From the NCBI RefSeq assembly GCF_014647835.1, contig NZ_BMPY01000016.1:1-64000 (forward strand): 64,000 bases of DNA, in the 5' to 3' direction. Below, piece by piece: positions 10,505-19,043 of this stretch. The notes beneath the pieces were generated by a model that searched no databases, was not told the DNA's origin, and saw only the letters and a list, made by a program, of their open reading frames with translations. The translations under genes and the position numbers were made by a program. The first letter of the stretch is position 1; each line of letters starts with the position of its first letter. This DNA is from Microbispora rosea subsp. aerata. GTDB taxonomy: Bacteria > Actinomycetota > Actinomycetes > Streptosporangiales > Streptosporangiaceae.

Positions 10505-10529
10505 GCGGTGCCCGGAACACGGGCACCGC
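10505..10529. promoter_or_regulatory. Perfect 10-bp hairpin between cbtB and cbtA
   Basis: GCGGTGCCCG and CGGGCACCGC flank a 5-nt loop. On the - strand transcript it sits between cbtB and cbtA. There is no T tract after it, so it may be an RNA-stability or partial attenuation element rather than a classical terminator. Confidence 0.4.
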
Positions 10530-10568
10530 TGTGGCCGCCCCGAGGGCGGCGGAATCAGGGGATTCTGA

Positions 10569-10787
10569 TCAGTGGCAGGGGTAGCCGAGCAGGTGGCGGC
10601 CGTCGTGGACCCACTCGTGGACCATCGTGCCGGCCGGGATCGAGACGGCTCCCTGGTCCGCGCTGACGAAGAAGATCACCAGCAGGCCGAGAAGCCCGAC
10701 GAAGAACGCCCACGGGGCGAGCTCGCGCAGATCGACGGTGGGGAGTTCGGGAACGCCGATGACCGGCGCCGCAGCGGTCTGCGACAT
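10569..10787 (-). CDS. cbtB: CbtB, small cobalt transporter subunit
   Basis: A 72 aa single-span membrane protein of the CbtB family, partner of CbtA in predicted cobalt uptake. One hydrophobic helix at about residues 27-44 (FFVGLLGLLVIFFVSAD) is followed by a C-terminal tail HEWVHDGRHLLGYPCH whose His and Cys residues are the hallmark of the family and could bind cobalt. ATG at 10787 follows GAGGAGG. It directly follows a cobalamin riboswitch and heads the cbtB-cbtA unit, consistent with cobalt uptake being shut off when B12 is plentiful. Confidence 0.9.
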   Translation of the reverse strand: MSQTAAAPVIGVPELPTVDLRELAPWAFFVGLLGLLVIFFVSADQGAVSIPAGTMVHEWVHDGRHLLGYPCH

Positions 10788-10811
10788 GTGTCCTCCTCAG
10801 GGTTATGCGCC

Positions 10812-10925
10812 CTGGTTGTAGGGGAGATAAACGAATGCCAGGGTCTGACTTCACCACCGAGCGGTGTCACAGCAGCGCAACTGTTCCGGATTCCCACCGG
10901 ATTCCATGACATTCGCAAATAGCAG
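10812..10925 (-). promoter_or_regulatory. Cobalamin riboswitch upstream of cbtB-cbtA
   Basis: Read on the - strand: CCGGTGGGAATCCGG, then GCTGCTGTGACACC, then AGTCAGACCCTGGC as the B12 box, about 50 nt before the cbtB start. The aptamer is compact and begins almost directly after the TAA stop of the upstream cobB/cobC gene, so cbtBA may be transcribed both from its own promoter and by read-through. Confidence 0.92.
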
Positions 10926-10926
10926 C

Positions 10927-13356
10927 TTATCTTGCCGGAATACCCGGCAACAGACCCGGCTGGCTTCCGAGGCCGTCGAGTTCGGCGAAGAGCCGGGCAC
11001 AGGTCCGGGGAGGACGCACCGCGATTCGCGCCCACTCGGCGCTCAGGCCCGGGAAGGTGTCCGCCCTGCGCACGGCGACGCCGCGATCCCGCAACGCCTC
11101 ACGGACGCCCCGTCCGAGACGGGCCAGGACGAACGAGGTGCGCGAGGGCAGCACCTCGATCCCGCGCGCGCGCAGGCCCGCGACCAGGGCCTGCCTCCAC
11201 TCAGTGATCTGACTGGCGCGACGTGCCGCCTCGGCGAGCGCCTCCGGGGAGGTGCACGCGACGACGGCGGCGATCGCCGGGGCCGAGACCGACCACGGGA
11301 TCTGCCTGGCCGCCAGACCGGCGATGCAGCGGTCGCTGCCCAGCACGTAGCCGACGCGTATCCCGGGGATCGACCAGTGCTTTGTGAGGCTGCGGACCAC
11401 CACCAGCCCGCGGCGGCGGTGACCGGCGAGGGACTCCGTCTCTCCCTCGACGGTGTCCATGAACGCCTCGTCCACGACCACCACCCGCCTGGGGCGGCGC
11501 AGCCGCAGGACGTCCTCGGCCGGGTGCAGGACCCCCGTCGGGTTCGTGGGATTGCCCAGCACCACGAGATCGGCGTCGTCGGGCACCGCGGCCGGGTCCA
11601 GCCGGTAGCCGTCCTCGGGACGGCACTGGACCATGGTGACCCGATGCCCGGCGCGCTCCAAGGCCGCGTGCGGCTCGGTGAACTGCGGGTGCACCACCAC
11701 GGCGTGGCGCCACTGCTTCCACCGGGCGACCAGTTCGAACGCCTCGGTCGCGCCCGCGGTGATCAGTGCCTCGTCCGTACGGCGCCGGTACAGCTCGGCG
11801 ACCGCCTCGCGCGCGGGTGTCGGGTCCGGGTAGGAGGCCGAGTCACGCACCCCTTCGAGCAGGGCTGCTTCGAGCCAGGCCGGTCGCGGCCCGGGGTGGA
11901 CGTTGACGGCGAAGTCGACCAGCCCCGGCCCGGTCTCCCGGTCGCCGTGGTGCTGGAGGGGCTTGGCGGGAACCGGATCGTGCACCACCGCGCCGTCGGC
12001 GCGCACCGGCGCCGCCACCGGCTCGGCCTCGGCCGCCGCCTCCGCGAACCGCTGGGCCATGTACGGGTGACCCGCCCAGTGCAGGTGCAGGTAGGAGGCG
12101 TGCAGGGTGGGCGAGGCGACGCCGATGAGTTCGCCGTCGAGATCCCACGCCGGTGTCCAGCCGACCGCCGGGCGGGTCAGCGCGGTGCGGTGGAACTCGT
12201 GGCCGGTCACCTCCTCTCCCGCACGCGACAGCAGGTCGTCGCCCACGGCCTTGGCCACCGGGTAGCGCAGGGTGAGACGATCGGTCATCGTGGCACTGGT
12301 GCCGATCACCCCCGCCATCGGAGTGCCGTCGAGGGCTTCGAGCAGGTAGAGCAGGCCGGCGCACTCGGCCACGGTCGGCAGACCCGCCCTGACCGCCTCG
12401 CGTACCTGGGTCAGCAGCGACACGTTGCGGGCGAGCTGCCGCACGTACACCTCGGGGAAGCCGCCGCCGAGCAGGAGCGCGCAGGTGCCGGACGGCAGCG
12501 CTTCGTCGGTCAGAGGGTCGAAGTGCACGACGCGGCATCCTGCGGCGGTGAGCAGTTCCTCGGTCTCGGGGTAGGCGAACGTGAACGCCTGGCCCGCCGC
12601 GACCGCCACCACGGGAGACCCGGCCACAGGGCGCACCTCGGCGCCCGGATCCCATGGCACGGCGTCCAGGCCGGGCGCCGTGCGTGCCGCGTCCAGCACG
12701 GCGTCGAGGTCGACGTACCGGGCGATCCGCTCGCCCAGTCGCGCCACCACGGCCGCGGACTCGTCCCGCTCGGCCGCCGGGACCAGGCCCAGATGACGGG
12801 AGGGCGAGGAGATCGAGTCGTCGGGCGGGACCACCCCGAGCACTGGCAGGCGCAGGGATCGTTCGACCTCGGTGACATTGCGCGCGGAGCCCGCGCGGTT
12901 GAGGATCACGCCGACCACGTCCACCGTCGGGTCGTACGCCGCCATGCCGGCGACCACCGCGCCGACCGAGCGCGACATCCGGGAGATGTCGACGACCAGC
13001 ACCACCGGGCTGCGGGTCAGGCGCGCGATGTGCGCGGTGGAGGAGAACCCGTCGGTGCCCATCCGCCCGTCGTGCAGCCCCATCACGCCCTCGATCACGG
13101 CCGCGTCGGCGCCGCGGGCCCCGTGCAGCAGCAGGGGGGCGATCCGGTCCTCCCCCACCAGGTGCGGGTCGAGGTTGCGGCCGGGCCGGCCGGTGGCCAG
13201 GGCGTGGTAGCCGGGGTCGATGTAGTCGGGCCCGACCTTGTGGCCGGAAACCCTCAGCCCGCGATCACGCAGCGCGGCCATCAAGCCGGTCGCCACCGTG
13301 GTCTTCCCCTGCCCGGTGGAGGGGGCGGCGACGACCAGGCGCGGCAGGGTCACCAT
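10927..13356 (-). CDS. CobB-CobC fusion: a,c-diamide synthase plus CobC-type PLP protein
   Basis: The 809 aa protein joins two cobalamin enzymes. Residues 1 to about 455 are hydrogenobyrinic acid a,c-diamide synthase: P-loop STGQGKTTVATGL, then GHKVGPDYIDPGYH, and a glutamine amidotransferase domain with TVAECAGLLYLLEALDG. From about residue 485 a fold-type I PLP enzyme like CobC/CobD (threonine-phosphate decarboxylase, Rv2231c-like) follows, with GNPTNPTGV and the PLP lysine in SLTKHWSIPGIR (about residue 658). The join is a short charged stretch near residues 455-485. It starts 7 nt into the end of cobO. The second half would make or attach the aminopropanol arm; its exact reaction is inferred. 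Confidence 0.9.
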   Translation of the reverse strand: MVTLPRLVVAAPSTGQGKTTVATGLMAALRDRGLRVSGHKVGPDYIDPGYHALATGRPGRNLDPHLVGEDRIAPLLLHGARGADAAVIEGVMGLHDGRMGTDGFSSTAHIARLTRSPVVLVVDISRMSRSVGAVVAGMAAYDPTVDVVGVILNRAGSARNVTEVERSLRLPVLGVVPPDDSISSPSRHLGLVPAAERDESAAVVARLGERIARYVDLDAVLDAARTAPGLDAVPWDPGAEVRPVAGSPVVAVAAGQAFTFAYPETEELLTAAGCRVVHFDPLTDEALPSGTCALLLGGGFPEVYVRQLARNVSLLTQVREAVRAGLPTVAECAGLLYLLEALDGTPMAGVIGTSATMTDRLTLRYPVAKAVGDDLLSRAGEEVTGHEFHRTALTRPAVGWTPAWDLDGELIGVASPTLHASYLHLHWAGHPYMAQRFAEAAAEAEPVAAPVRADGAVVHDPVPAKPLQHHGDRETGPGLVDFAVNVHPGPRPAWLEAALLEGVRDSASYPDPTPAREAVAELYRRRTDEALITAGATEAFELVARWKQWRHAVVVHPQFTEPHAALERAGHRVTMVQCRPEDGYRLDPAAVPDDADLVVLGNPTNPTGVLHPAEDVLRLRRPRRVVVVDEAFMDTVEGETESLAGHRRRGLVVVRSLTKHWSIPGIRVGYVLGSDRCIAGLAARQIPWSVSAPAIAAVVACTSPEALAEAARRASQITEWRQALVAGLRARGIEVLPSRTSFVLARLGRGVREALRDRGVAVRRADTFPGLSAEWARIAVRPPRTCARLFAELDGLGSQPGLLPGIPAR

Positions 13357-13964
13357 TCGATGCCCTTCTGCCCCTTCTGGCCGGTGTCCATGGGGTGCTT
13401 CACCTTGGTCATCTCGGTGACGAGGTCGGCGGCCTCCAGCAGTTCGGGCGCCGCCCGGCGGCCCGTGACGACGACGTGCTGGCGGCCGGGGCGGTTACGC
13501 AGCGTGGTGACGACGTCGTCGAGGCCGACCCAACCCCAGGCGATCGGATAGGTGAACTCGTCGAGCACGTACAGGTCGTGGGTCTCGGCGGCGAGACGGC
13601 GTTTGATCTCCTGCCACCCTTCGGCGGCGGCCCGGGCGTGGTCCTCGTCGTCGCCCTGTTTCCTGGCCCACGACCAGCCGGAGCCCATCTTGTGCCATTC
13701 GACCGGCCCGCCCTCGCCCGTCTCCTCGTGCAGCTTCCCAAGGCGTTCGAGCACGGTCTGCTCGCCGATGCGCCACTTGGCGGACTTCACGAACTGGAAG
13801 ACCCCGATGTTCCACCCCTGGTTCCACCCGCGCAGGGCGAGCCCGAAGGCCGCGGTGGACTTCCCCTTCCCGTCGCCGGTGTGCACTATCAGCAGCGGCC
13901 TGTTGCGGCGCTGCCGGGTGGTGAGGCCGTCATCGGGCACGGTGAGCGGCTGGCCCTGGGGCAT
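13350..13964 (-). CDS. cobO: Cob(I)yrinic acid a,c-diamide adenosyltransferase CobO
   Basis: Transfers the adenosyl group of ATP to the reduced cobalt corrinoid. The 204 aa protein has the P-loop VHTGDGKGKSTAAFG, then FQFVKSAKWRIGE, LYVLDEFTYP and VVVTGRRAAPELLEAAD, all characteristic of CobO/BtuR. ATG at 13964 is preferred over an upstream in-frame start at 14000 because GAGGAG lies at the right distance and the stop of cobA overlaps the start by one base. It is the third gene of chlID-cobA-cobO-cobB/C. Confidence 0.94.
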   Translation of the reverse strand: MPQGQPLTVPDDGLTTRQRRNRPLLIVHTGDGKGKSTAAFGLALRGWNQGWNIGVFQFVKSAKWRIGEQTVLERLGKLHEETGEGGPVEWHKMGSGWSWARKQGDDEDHARAAAEGWQEIKRRLAAETHDLYVLDEFTYPIAWGWVGLDDVVTTLRNRPGRQHVVVTGRRAAPELLEAADLVTEMTKVKHPMDTGQKGQKGIEW

Positions 13965-14728
13965 CAGTGAATCTCCTCTTCGTGTACGGAGGAGGCCCAC
14001 CGGGCCACCTCTCCGATGACGGTGACGGCGGGTGGGCGGACCGAACCGGCCACCCGGGCGATGTCGTGCAGAGGCGCCGTCAGGACCTCTTGGTCAGGGT
14101 GTCCCCCGCGTACGACGACGGCGGCCGGGGTGCCGGCGTCCATGCCGTGCACGAGCAGCGCTTTGGTGATGGCGGCCAGGTTGGCGACCCCCATGAGCAC
14201 CACGAGCGTCGTTCCGGAGGCCGCGAGCGCCGCGTAGTCCAGGGTGTTGTCCGGGTGGTCGGGCGGGAGGTGGCCGGAGATCACGCTGAATCCCCGGACC
14301 AGCCCGCGGTGGGTGACCGGGATGCCGGCGAGCGCCGGAACGGCGGTCGAGGAGCTGACCCCGGGGATGACGCGCACCGGCACTCCGGCCTCGGAGCAGG
14401 CGAGGAGCTCCTCCATACCGCGTCCGAACACGAACCCGTCGCCGCCCTTGAGCCGCACCACCCGGCGGCCCGCCCGCGCGTGGGCGATGAGGAGCTCGTT
14501 GATCCGCTCCTGCGGGGTGAAGGGGCCGCGCGGCAGCTTGGAGACGCACACGATCTCGGCGCCGGGGTCGGCCCATTCCAGCGCTCCGGCCGGGGCGAGG
14601 TGGTCGACCAGCAGCACGTCGGCCTGTTCGACGGCGGCGCGGCCCGCGACGGTCATGAGTCCCGCGTCGCCGGGCCCGCCGCCGACGAGGACGACGGATC
14701 CGGGGCGGAGTGCTTCGAGCGATCCCAT
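13964..14728 (-). CDS. cobA: Uroporphyrinogen-III C-methyltransferase (SUMT)
   Basis: SAM-dependent double methylation of uroporphyrinogen III to precorrin-2, the entry step to corrinoids. The 254 aa sequence has VVLVGGGPGDAGLMTV at the N-terminus, VRLKGGDGFVFGRGMEE, and VIPGVSSSTAVPALAGIP, the defining SUMT motifs. It is a stand-alone methyltransferase, not fused to CysG-type dehydrogenase/chelatase or HemD. Its start overlaps the chlID stop and its stop overlaps cobO. Confidence 0.94.
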   Translation of the reverse strand: MGSLEALRPGSVVLVGGGPGDAGLMTVAGRAAVEQADVLLVDHLAPAGALEWADPGAEIVCVSKLPRGPFTPQERINELLIAHARAGRRVVRLKGGDGFVFGRGMEELLACSEAGVPVRVIPGVSSSTAVPALAGIPVTHRGLVRGFSVISGHLPPDHPDNTLDYAALAASGTTLVVLMGVANLAAITKALLVHGMDAGTPAAVVVRGGHPDQEVLTAPLHDIARVAGSVRPPAVTVIGEVARWASSVHEEEIH

Positions 14729-16806
14729 CAGGCGACCCGGCCGGTCACGACGTCCACGAGCCCGTCGGCGCTGACCCGCGCCATCAACACGTGTTCGGCG
14801 CGCAGGTGTCCGGCCAGGACCTTGGCGAGCCCCAGCTTGAGCGGGCCGTTCTCACAGTCGATGACAACGCTCGGCACGCCGAGGGCGGCGAGGTGGTCGG
14901 CGGCCTGCCGGGAGCGGGCGACCGCGTGGGCTCCGGAGGTGGCGCGACCGTCCGTGACGAGGATCAGCAGCGGACGCATGCGCGCGTCGCGCAGCTGTTC
15001 CCGGCGCAGTACCCGCTGCGCTTCCATGAGGGCCTCGGCCAGCGGCGTGCGCCCTCCGGCGGGGAGGTCGTCGAGAAGGGCGGCGGCCACCTCGACCGAC
15101 CCGGTCGGCGGCAGGGCGAGTTCGGCGCCGTCCCCGCGGAAGCTGATCATCGCGACCTTGTCGCGGCGGCGGTAGGCGTCGGTGAGCAGGGAGAGGATCG
15201 CGGTCTTCACCTGGGCCATGCGGCGTCGCGCCGCCATCGACCCCGAGGCGTCCACGCAGAAGAGCAGCAGGTTCGCCTCCCGGCCCTCCCGTACGGCGAC
15301 GCGCAGGTCAGCGGGCTGCAGCACGACGCGCCGGCCAGTCCGGTCTCCCACTGCGCCTGTGCCCTGGGCTGCGTGGCGTTCCGCGGCGGCGCGCAGCGTC
15401 TCGACCAGGTGGAGCGGGCCGGTGCCCGTGCCGCTGCCGACCCTGCGTCCACTGGAGCCCAGAGCCCGGCTGCGCCGGCCGGGCCTGCCCCGGCCGGCGC
15501 CGTCGATGGTGAAGAGCCGGGGGCGGTACGCCGTCCCGGCCCGGTCGGTGGTCTCGCCTCCCGGGGCGGTGGGAGCGGGCGGCGCAGGCGATCGGGGGGC
15601 GTCCTGATCGGCGGCGGGCTCGGGCTCCCTCGTCGTTTCGGAGTCCGGCTCGGGGGTGGTGCCGGCGGGCCGGTCGCGGAGTGCCTCCGACCACTCCCCG
15701 GGCCGTTCCTCGACCGGCGTCTCCTCGGGCGCGCCTCCGCCCCGCGGCTCCGGGGGTTCCGGCAGCTCGTCGTCGCCGAGCACCCGGTCGAGCAGGTCCT
15801 CGTCGATGCCAGGGGCATCGAACGGGTTCCGGCGGCGGCGGTGCGGCAGTGCCAGCAGGGCCGCCGTCCGGATGTCGGCCAGGGTCACGTGGCGGCGGCC
15901 CGCCCAGGCGGCGTGGGCGACGGCGGTGCGGGCCGTGACGATGTCGGCGCGCAGCCCGTCCACCTCGAACGCCGCGCAGACTTCGGCGATCTTGAACATC
16001 GCGGCGTCGCCCAGCAGCACGTCGCCGACCCCGGCGCGGGCGTCGGCGATCCGGCGGGTCAGGTCCTTCTGGCGGTCGGCGTAGCGGGCGGCGAAGGCGA
16101 TGGGATCGCGGTCATAGGCCAGGCGCCGCCGCAGGATCTCGACGCGCGATTCCGGGTCGCGCGGGGCGGCCGCCTCCACGGTCAGGCCGAACCGGTCGAG
16201 CAGCTGGGGGCGAAGTTCCCCTTCCTCGGGATTCATGGTGCCGATCAGTACGAAGCGGGCCGCGTGGCTCAGCGACACCCCGTCGCGCTCGACGGTGACC
16301 CGGCCCGTCGCCGCGGCGTCCAGCAGGAGGTCCACCAAGTGGTCGTGGAGCAGGTTGACCTCGTCCACGTAGAGGACCCCGCGGTGCGCGCGGGCCAGCA
16401 GCCCAGGCTCGAACTCGACGGCGCCCGTGGTGAGCGCCTTCTCCAGATGCAGCGACCCGAGCACCCGGTCCTCGGTCGCGCCGACGGGCAGCTCGACGAG
16501 GCGCACCGGCCTGCTGACCACCGCGGCGCCGGGGCCGAACGGGCCGTCCGGCGACGATTCGACGGGATCGTGCGGGTCGACGGAGAAGCGGTCGCCGTCG
16601 TACACCTCGATCCACGGAAGGACGTCGGCGAGACCGCGGACGGTGGTCGACTTCGCGGTCCCCTTTTCGCCCCGGATAAGGACGCCGCCGATCTCGGGGC
16701 TGATCGCGGTGAGGACGAGGGCGAGGCCCATGTCGCCGAGGCCGGAGGCTGTCGCGGTGTCGTACTCGCAGCCGACAATGGCAGAAAAGGGGTATTTCGC
16801 TGGCAC
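14728..16806 (-). CDS. Cobaltochelatase AAA+/MIDAS subunit (ChlI-ChlD fusion type)
   Basis: The 692 aa protein resembles magnesium chelatase BchI fused to BchD and in actinobacteria replaces CobS/CobT as ATPase partner of CobN. The AAA+ domain (about residues 5-340) carries Walker A GEKGTAKST (46-54) and the segment YVDEVNLLHDHLVDLLLD. An acidic, Pro-rich linker (about 345-440) leads to a C-terminal von Willebrand A domain with the MIDAS motif DASGSM near residue 518 and VTDGRATSG. It is the first gene after a cobalamin riboswitch and heads the - strand operon. Gene naming differs between genomes. Confidence 0.9.
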   Translation of the reverse strand: MPAKYPFSAIVGCEYDTATASGLGDMGLALVLTAISPEIGGVLIRGEKGTAKSTTVRGLADVLPWIEVYDGDRFSVDPHDPVESSPDGPFGPGAAVVSRPVRLVELPVGATEDRVLGSLHLEKALTTGAVEFEPGLLARAHRGVLYVDEVNLLHDHLVDLLLDAAATGRVTVERDGVSLSHAARFVLIGTMNPEEGELRPQLLDRFGLTVEAAAPRDPESRVEILRRRLAYDRDPIAFAARYADRQKDLTRRIADARAGVGDVLLGDAAMFKIAEVCAAFEVDGLRADIVTARTAVAHAAWAGRRHVTLADIRTAALLALPHRRRRNPFDAPGIDEDLLDRVLGDDELPEPPEPRGGGAPEETPVEERPGEWSEALRDRPAGTTPEPDSETTREPEPAADQDAPRSPAPPAPTAPGGETTDRAGTAYRPRLFTIDGAGRGRPGRRSRALGSSGRRVGSGTGTGPLHLVETLRAAAERHAAQGTGAVGDRTGRRVVLQPADLRVAVREGREANLLLFCVDASGSMAARRRMAQVKTAILSLLTDAYRRRDKVAMISFRGDGAELALPPTGSVEVAAALLDDLPAGGRTPLAEALMEAQRVLRREQLRDARMRPLLILVTDGRATSGAHAVARSRQAADHLAALGVPSVVIDCENGPLKLGLAKVLAGHLRAEHVLMARVSADGLVDVVTGRVA

Positions 16807-16819
16807 GTGTGAGGCTCCC

Positions 16820-16985
16820 GCTCGCTAGGCCATACGTCAGTGAAGACGTGAGGCCGGTCTTCGGACTTGTCGGGTCACTCACGAGGAGTGCTCGATTCAC
16901 CGCAGCGGGCCTGTGCCGGAATCTCACCGGCTTCCCAGATTCTCCCCATTGACCTTCCCCACCGTTTCCGATGGCTGGGCGCAGG
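16820..16985 (-). promoter_or_regulatory. Cobalamin riboswitch upstream of the chlID-cobA-cobO-cobB/C operon
   Basis: On the - strand: GAATCTGGGAAGCCGGTGAG continuing to GATTCCGGCACAGGCCCG, then GCTGCGGTGA, and GTCCGAAGACCGGCC at the B12-box position, within about 20 nt of the chlID start. All recognisable core parts of the class are present. Boundaries are approximate. Confidence 0.9.
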
Positions 16986-17023
16986 GGCACCTCACGTCCG
17001 CCCCCACGATAGCCTCTCGTGAC

Positions 17024-18259
17024 ATGTCCGATTCGACGGCCCCTCTCCCCATGCCCCAGCTGACCGTCGTCGGCGTCGGCGCGGACGGGCGCCTCGACGC
17101 GGCGGCGGCGGCACTGGTCCGCGACGCGGAGGTGTTGCTCGGCGGCCGCCGCCATCTTGCGGCCGTCCCCGAAGTAGCAGGTCAGGTGCGCATCCCGTGG
17201 CCCTCCCCGCTGGCCGAGGGGCTGCCCGCGCTGCTGGAGGAGGTGCGCGGACGCCGCACGGTCGCCCTGGCCTCCGGCGACCCGCTGGTGTCGGGCATCG
17301 GCACGACCCTGATCCGTCTTCTGGGCGCCGACGGCGTGCGGATCCTGCCCGCCGTCTCCTCGCCCGCCCTGGCGCGGGCGCGCATGAGCTGGTCGGCCGA
17401 GGAGTCGGTGGTGGTGACCCTGGTGGGCCGCCACGAAGCCCGACTGCTGCGCGAGGTCGCCCCCGGGCGGCGGCTGCTCCTGCTGACCTCGGGCCCGGAG
17501 ACACCGGCGATCGTCGCCGAACTGCTGGTGGAGAGCGGCAACCCGGACGCGGTCATCACACTGCTGAGCGACCTGGGCGGCCCGGCGGAGTCCCGCATGA
17601 CCCGAACGGCCCGCGAGTGGACGGACGTCCCGGCCGACGCGGTCCCCGCCCTGCACGTGCTGGCCGTCGAGATCCCGGCGACGAGCACCTGCTGGACCTC
17701 GTCCTGGGTCGCGGGCCTGCCCGACGACGTCTTCGAGAACGACGGCCAGCTCACCAAACGCGATCTGCGCGCCTCGGCGCTGGCCCGCCTGCGCCCCGCG
17801 CCCGGACAGCACCTGTGGGACGTCGGGGCGGGAGCGGGATCGGTCGGCATCGAGTGGCTCCGGGCACACCCCACGTGCCGGGCGACGGCCGTCGAGGCCG
17901 ACCCGGCCCGTGCCGACCGGATCACGCGCAACGCCGTCCGGCTGGGCGTACCGGACCTGCGCGTCGTCGAGGGGCGGGCGCCCGACGCGCTCGCGGGACT
18001 CGACGCCCCCGACGCGATCTTCATCGGGGGCGGAGCGACCCGGCCCGGCGTGCTCGACGCCTGCCTCTCGGCCCTGCGGCCGGGCGGGCGGCTCGTGGTG
18101 CACGGCGTCACCCTGGAGACCGAGCGTCTGCTCGCGGACGCGTTCCGCACCCACGGCGGAGAGCTGACCCGGATCGCGGTGGAGACCGCGCGCCCCTTGG
18201 GGGCCTTCACCGGATGGACTCCGGCGCGCACCGTGACGCAGTGGAGCCTGGCTCTCTGA
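17024..18259 (+). CDS. cobL: Precorrin-6Y C5,15-methyltransferase (decarboxylating) CobL
   Basis: Bifunctional enzyme methylating C5 and C15 and decarboxylating the C12 side chain. Residues about 10-200 form a CbiE-type tetrapyrrole methylase (LTVVGVGADGRL, ALASGDPLVSGIG) and residues about 230-411 a CbiT-type Rossmann methyltransferase (WDVGAGAGSVGIEWLR, FIGGGATRPGVLDAC). Length 411 aa is normal. ATG at 17024 has no Shine-Dalgarno but a TAGCCT box lies about 10 nt before it, so it may be a leaderless mRNA; ATG 17051 is an alternative. It stands alone between two - strand operons, with no riboswitch of its own in sense orientation. Confidence 0.92.
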   Translation: MSDSTAPLPMPQLTVVGVGADGRLDAAAAALVRDAEVLLGGRRHLAAVPEVAGQVRIPWPSPLAEGLPALLEEVRGRRTVALASGDPLVSGIGTTLIRLLGADGVRILPAVSSPALARARMSWSAEESVVVTLVGRHEARLLREVAPGRRLLLLTSGPETPAIVAELLVESGNPDAVITLLSDLGGPAESRMTRTAREWTDVPADAVPALHVLAVEIPATSTCWTSSWVAGLPDDVFENDGQLTKRDLRASALARLRPAPGQHLWDVGAGAGSVGIEWLRAHPTCRATAVEADPARADRITRNAVRLGVPDLRVVEGRAPDALAGLDAPDAIFIGGGATRPGVLDACLSALRPGGRLVVHGVTLETERLLADAFRTHGGELTRIAVETARPLGAFTGWTPARTVTQWSLAL

Positions 18260-18272
18260 CTCCCCGGCCGCG

Positions 18273-19043
18273 TTACACCCTCCTGCGCTTCGCCGACCGG
18301 TCCCTCTCCGCGCTGTAGAGGTACGACTCCCCTCCTCCGCGCCGGTCCGCGTCGGCCAAGGCCCGCCCGACCAGGATCACCGCGGCCTGGCGGAGCCCGG
18401 CCTCCTCGACCAGGTCCGCCACCGTGTCGACCGTCCCGCGCAGCACCAGCTCCTCCGGCTGGCTAACGCGATACACCACGATCACCGGGCAGTCGGCTCC
18501 GACGACCGGCTCCAGTTCCGCCATCAGCTCGCGGGTCCGGGTGATCGCCAGGTGCAGCACGAGGGTCGCCCCCGTGGCCGCGAAGCCGGTCAGCGACTCG
18601 CCCTTCCCCATCGGGGTGGAGCGGGCGCGGGTACGGGTCAGCACCACGGACTGGGCGACGAGCGGCACCGTCAGCTCGCTGCCCACCCGCGCGGCGGCCG
18701 CGGCGTATGCGGGCACGCCGGGTGTGACCTGCCAGGCGACCCCCGCCGCGTCCAGGCGGCGGGTCTGTTCGTGCAGCGCCGAGTACAGCGACGGGTCACC
18801 CGAGGTCAGCCTCACCACTCTTCGGCCCGCCCGCGCCTCCTTCACGAGGAGGGAGGTGATCTGGTCCAGGTCGAGGTCCTGGGTGTCCACGAGCACCGTT
18901 TCCGGGCCGCAGTGCGCCAGTACCTCGAGGTCGAGATAGGTGCCGGGGAAGAGGACGACGTCGGCCTCGGCGAGCAGCCGCGCGGCGCGTACGGTCAGCA
19001 GGTCGGCCGCGCCCGGCCCGGCGCCGACGAAGTGGACGGTCAC
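18273..19043 (-). CDS. cobM: Precorrin-4 C11-methyltransferase CobM
   Basis: Methylates precorrin-4 at C11. The 256 aa sequence shows VHFVGAGPGAADLLTVRA, LTSGDPSLYSALHEQ and VTPGVPAYAAAAA, all CobM/CbiF hallmarks. GTG at 19043 is chosen because it overlaps the cobI/J stop (GTGA) and places VHFVGAGPG at the N-terminus; an ATG at 19115 would add a non-homologous leader inside the upstream gene. It is the last gene of cobG-cobH-cobI/J-cobM and ends 13 bp from convergent cobL. Confidence 0.93.
   Translation of the reverse strand: MTVHFVGAGPGAADLLTVRAARLLAEADVVLFPGTYLDLEVLAHCGPETVLVDTQDLDLDQITSLLVKEARAGRRVVRLTSGDPSLYSALHEQTRRLDAAGVAWQVTPGVPAYAAAAARVGSELTVPLVAQSVVLTRTRARSTPMGKGESLTGFAATGATLVLHLAITRTRELMAELEPVVGADCPVIVVYRVSQPEELVLRGTVDTVADLVEEAGLRQAAVILVGRALADADRRGGGESYLYSAERDRSAKRRRV

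Noticed and set aside
10864-13551. An 895-codon + strand open frame opposite the cobB/cobC fusion
   Set aside because: Arg/His/Gly-rich antisense shadow without motifs; the - strand carries unmistakable CobB and CobC signatures and also a riboswitch under part of this frame.
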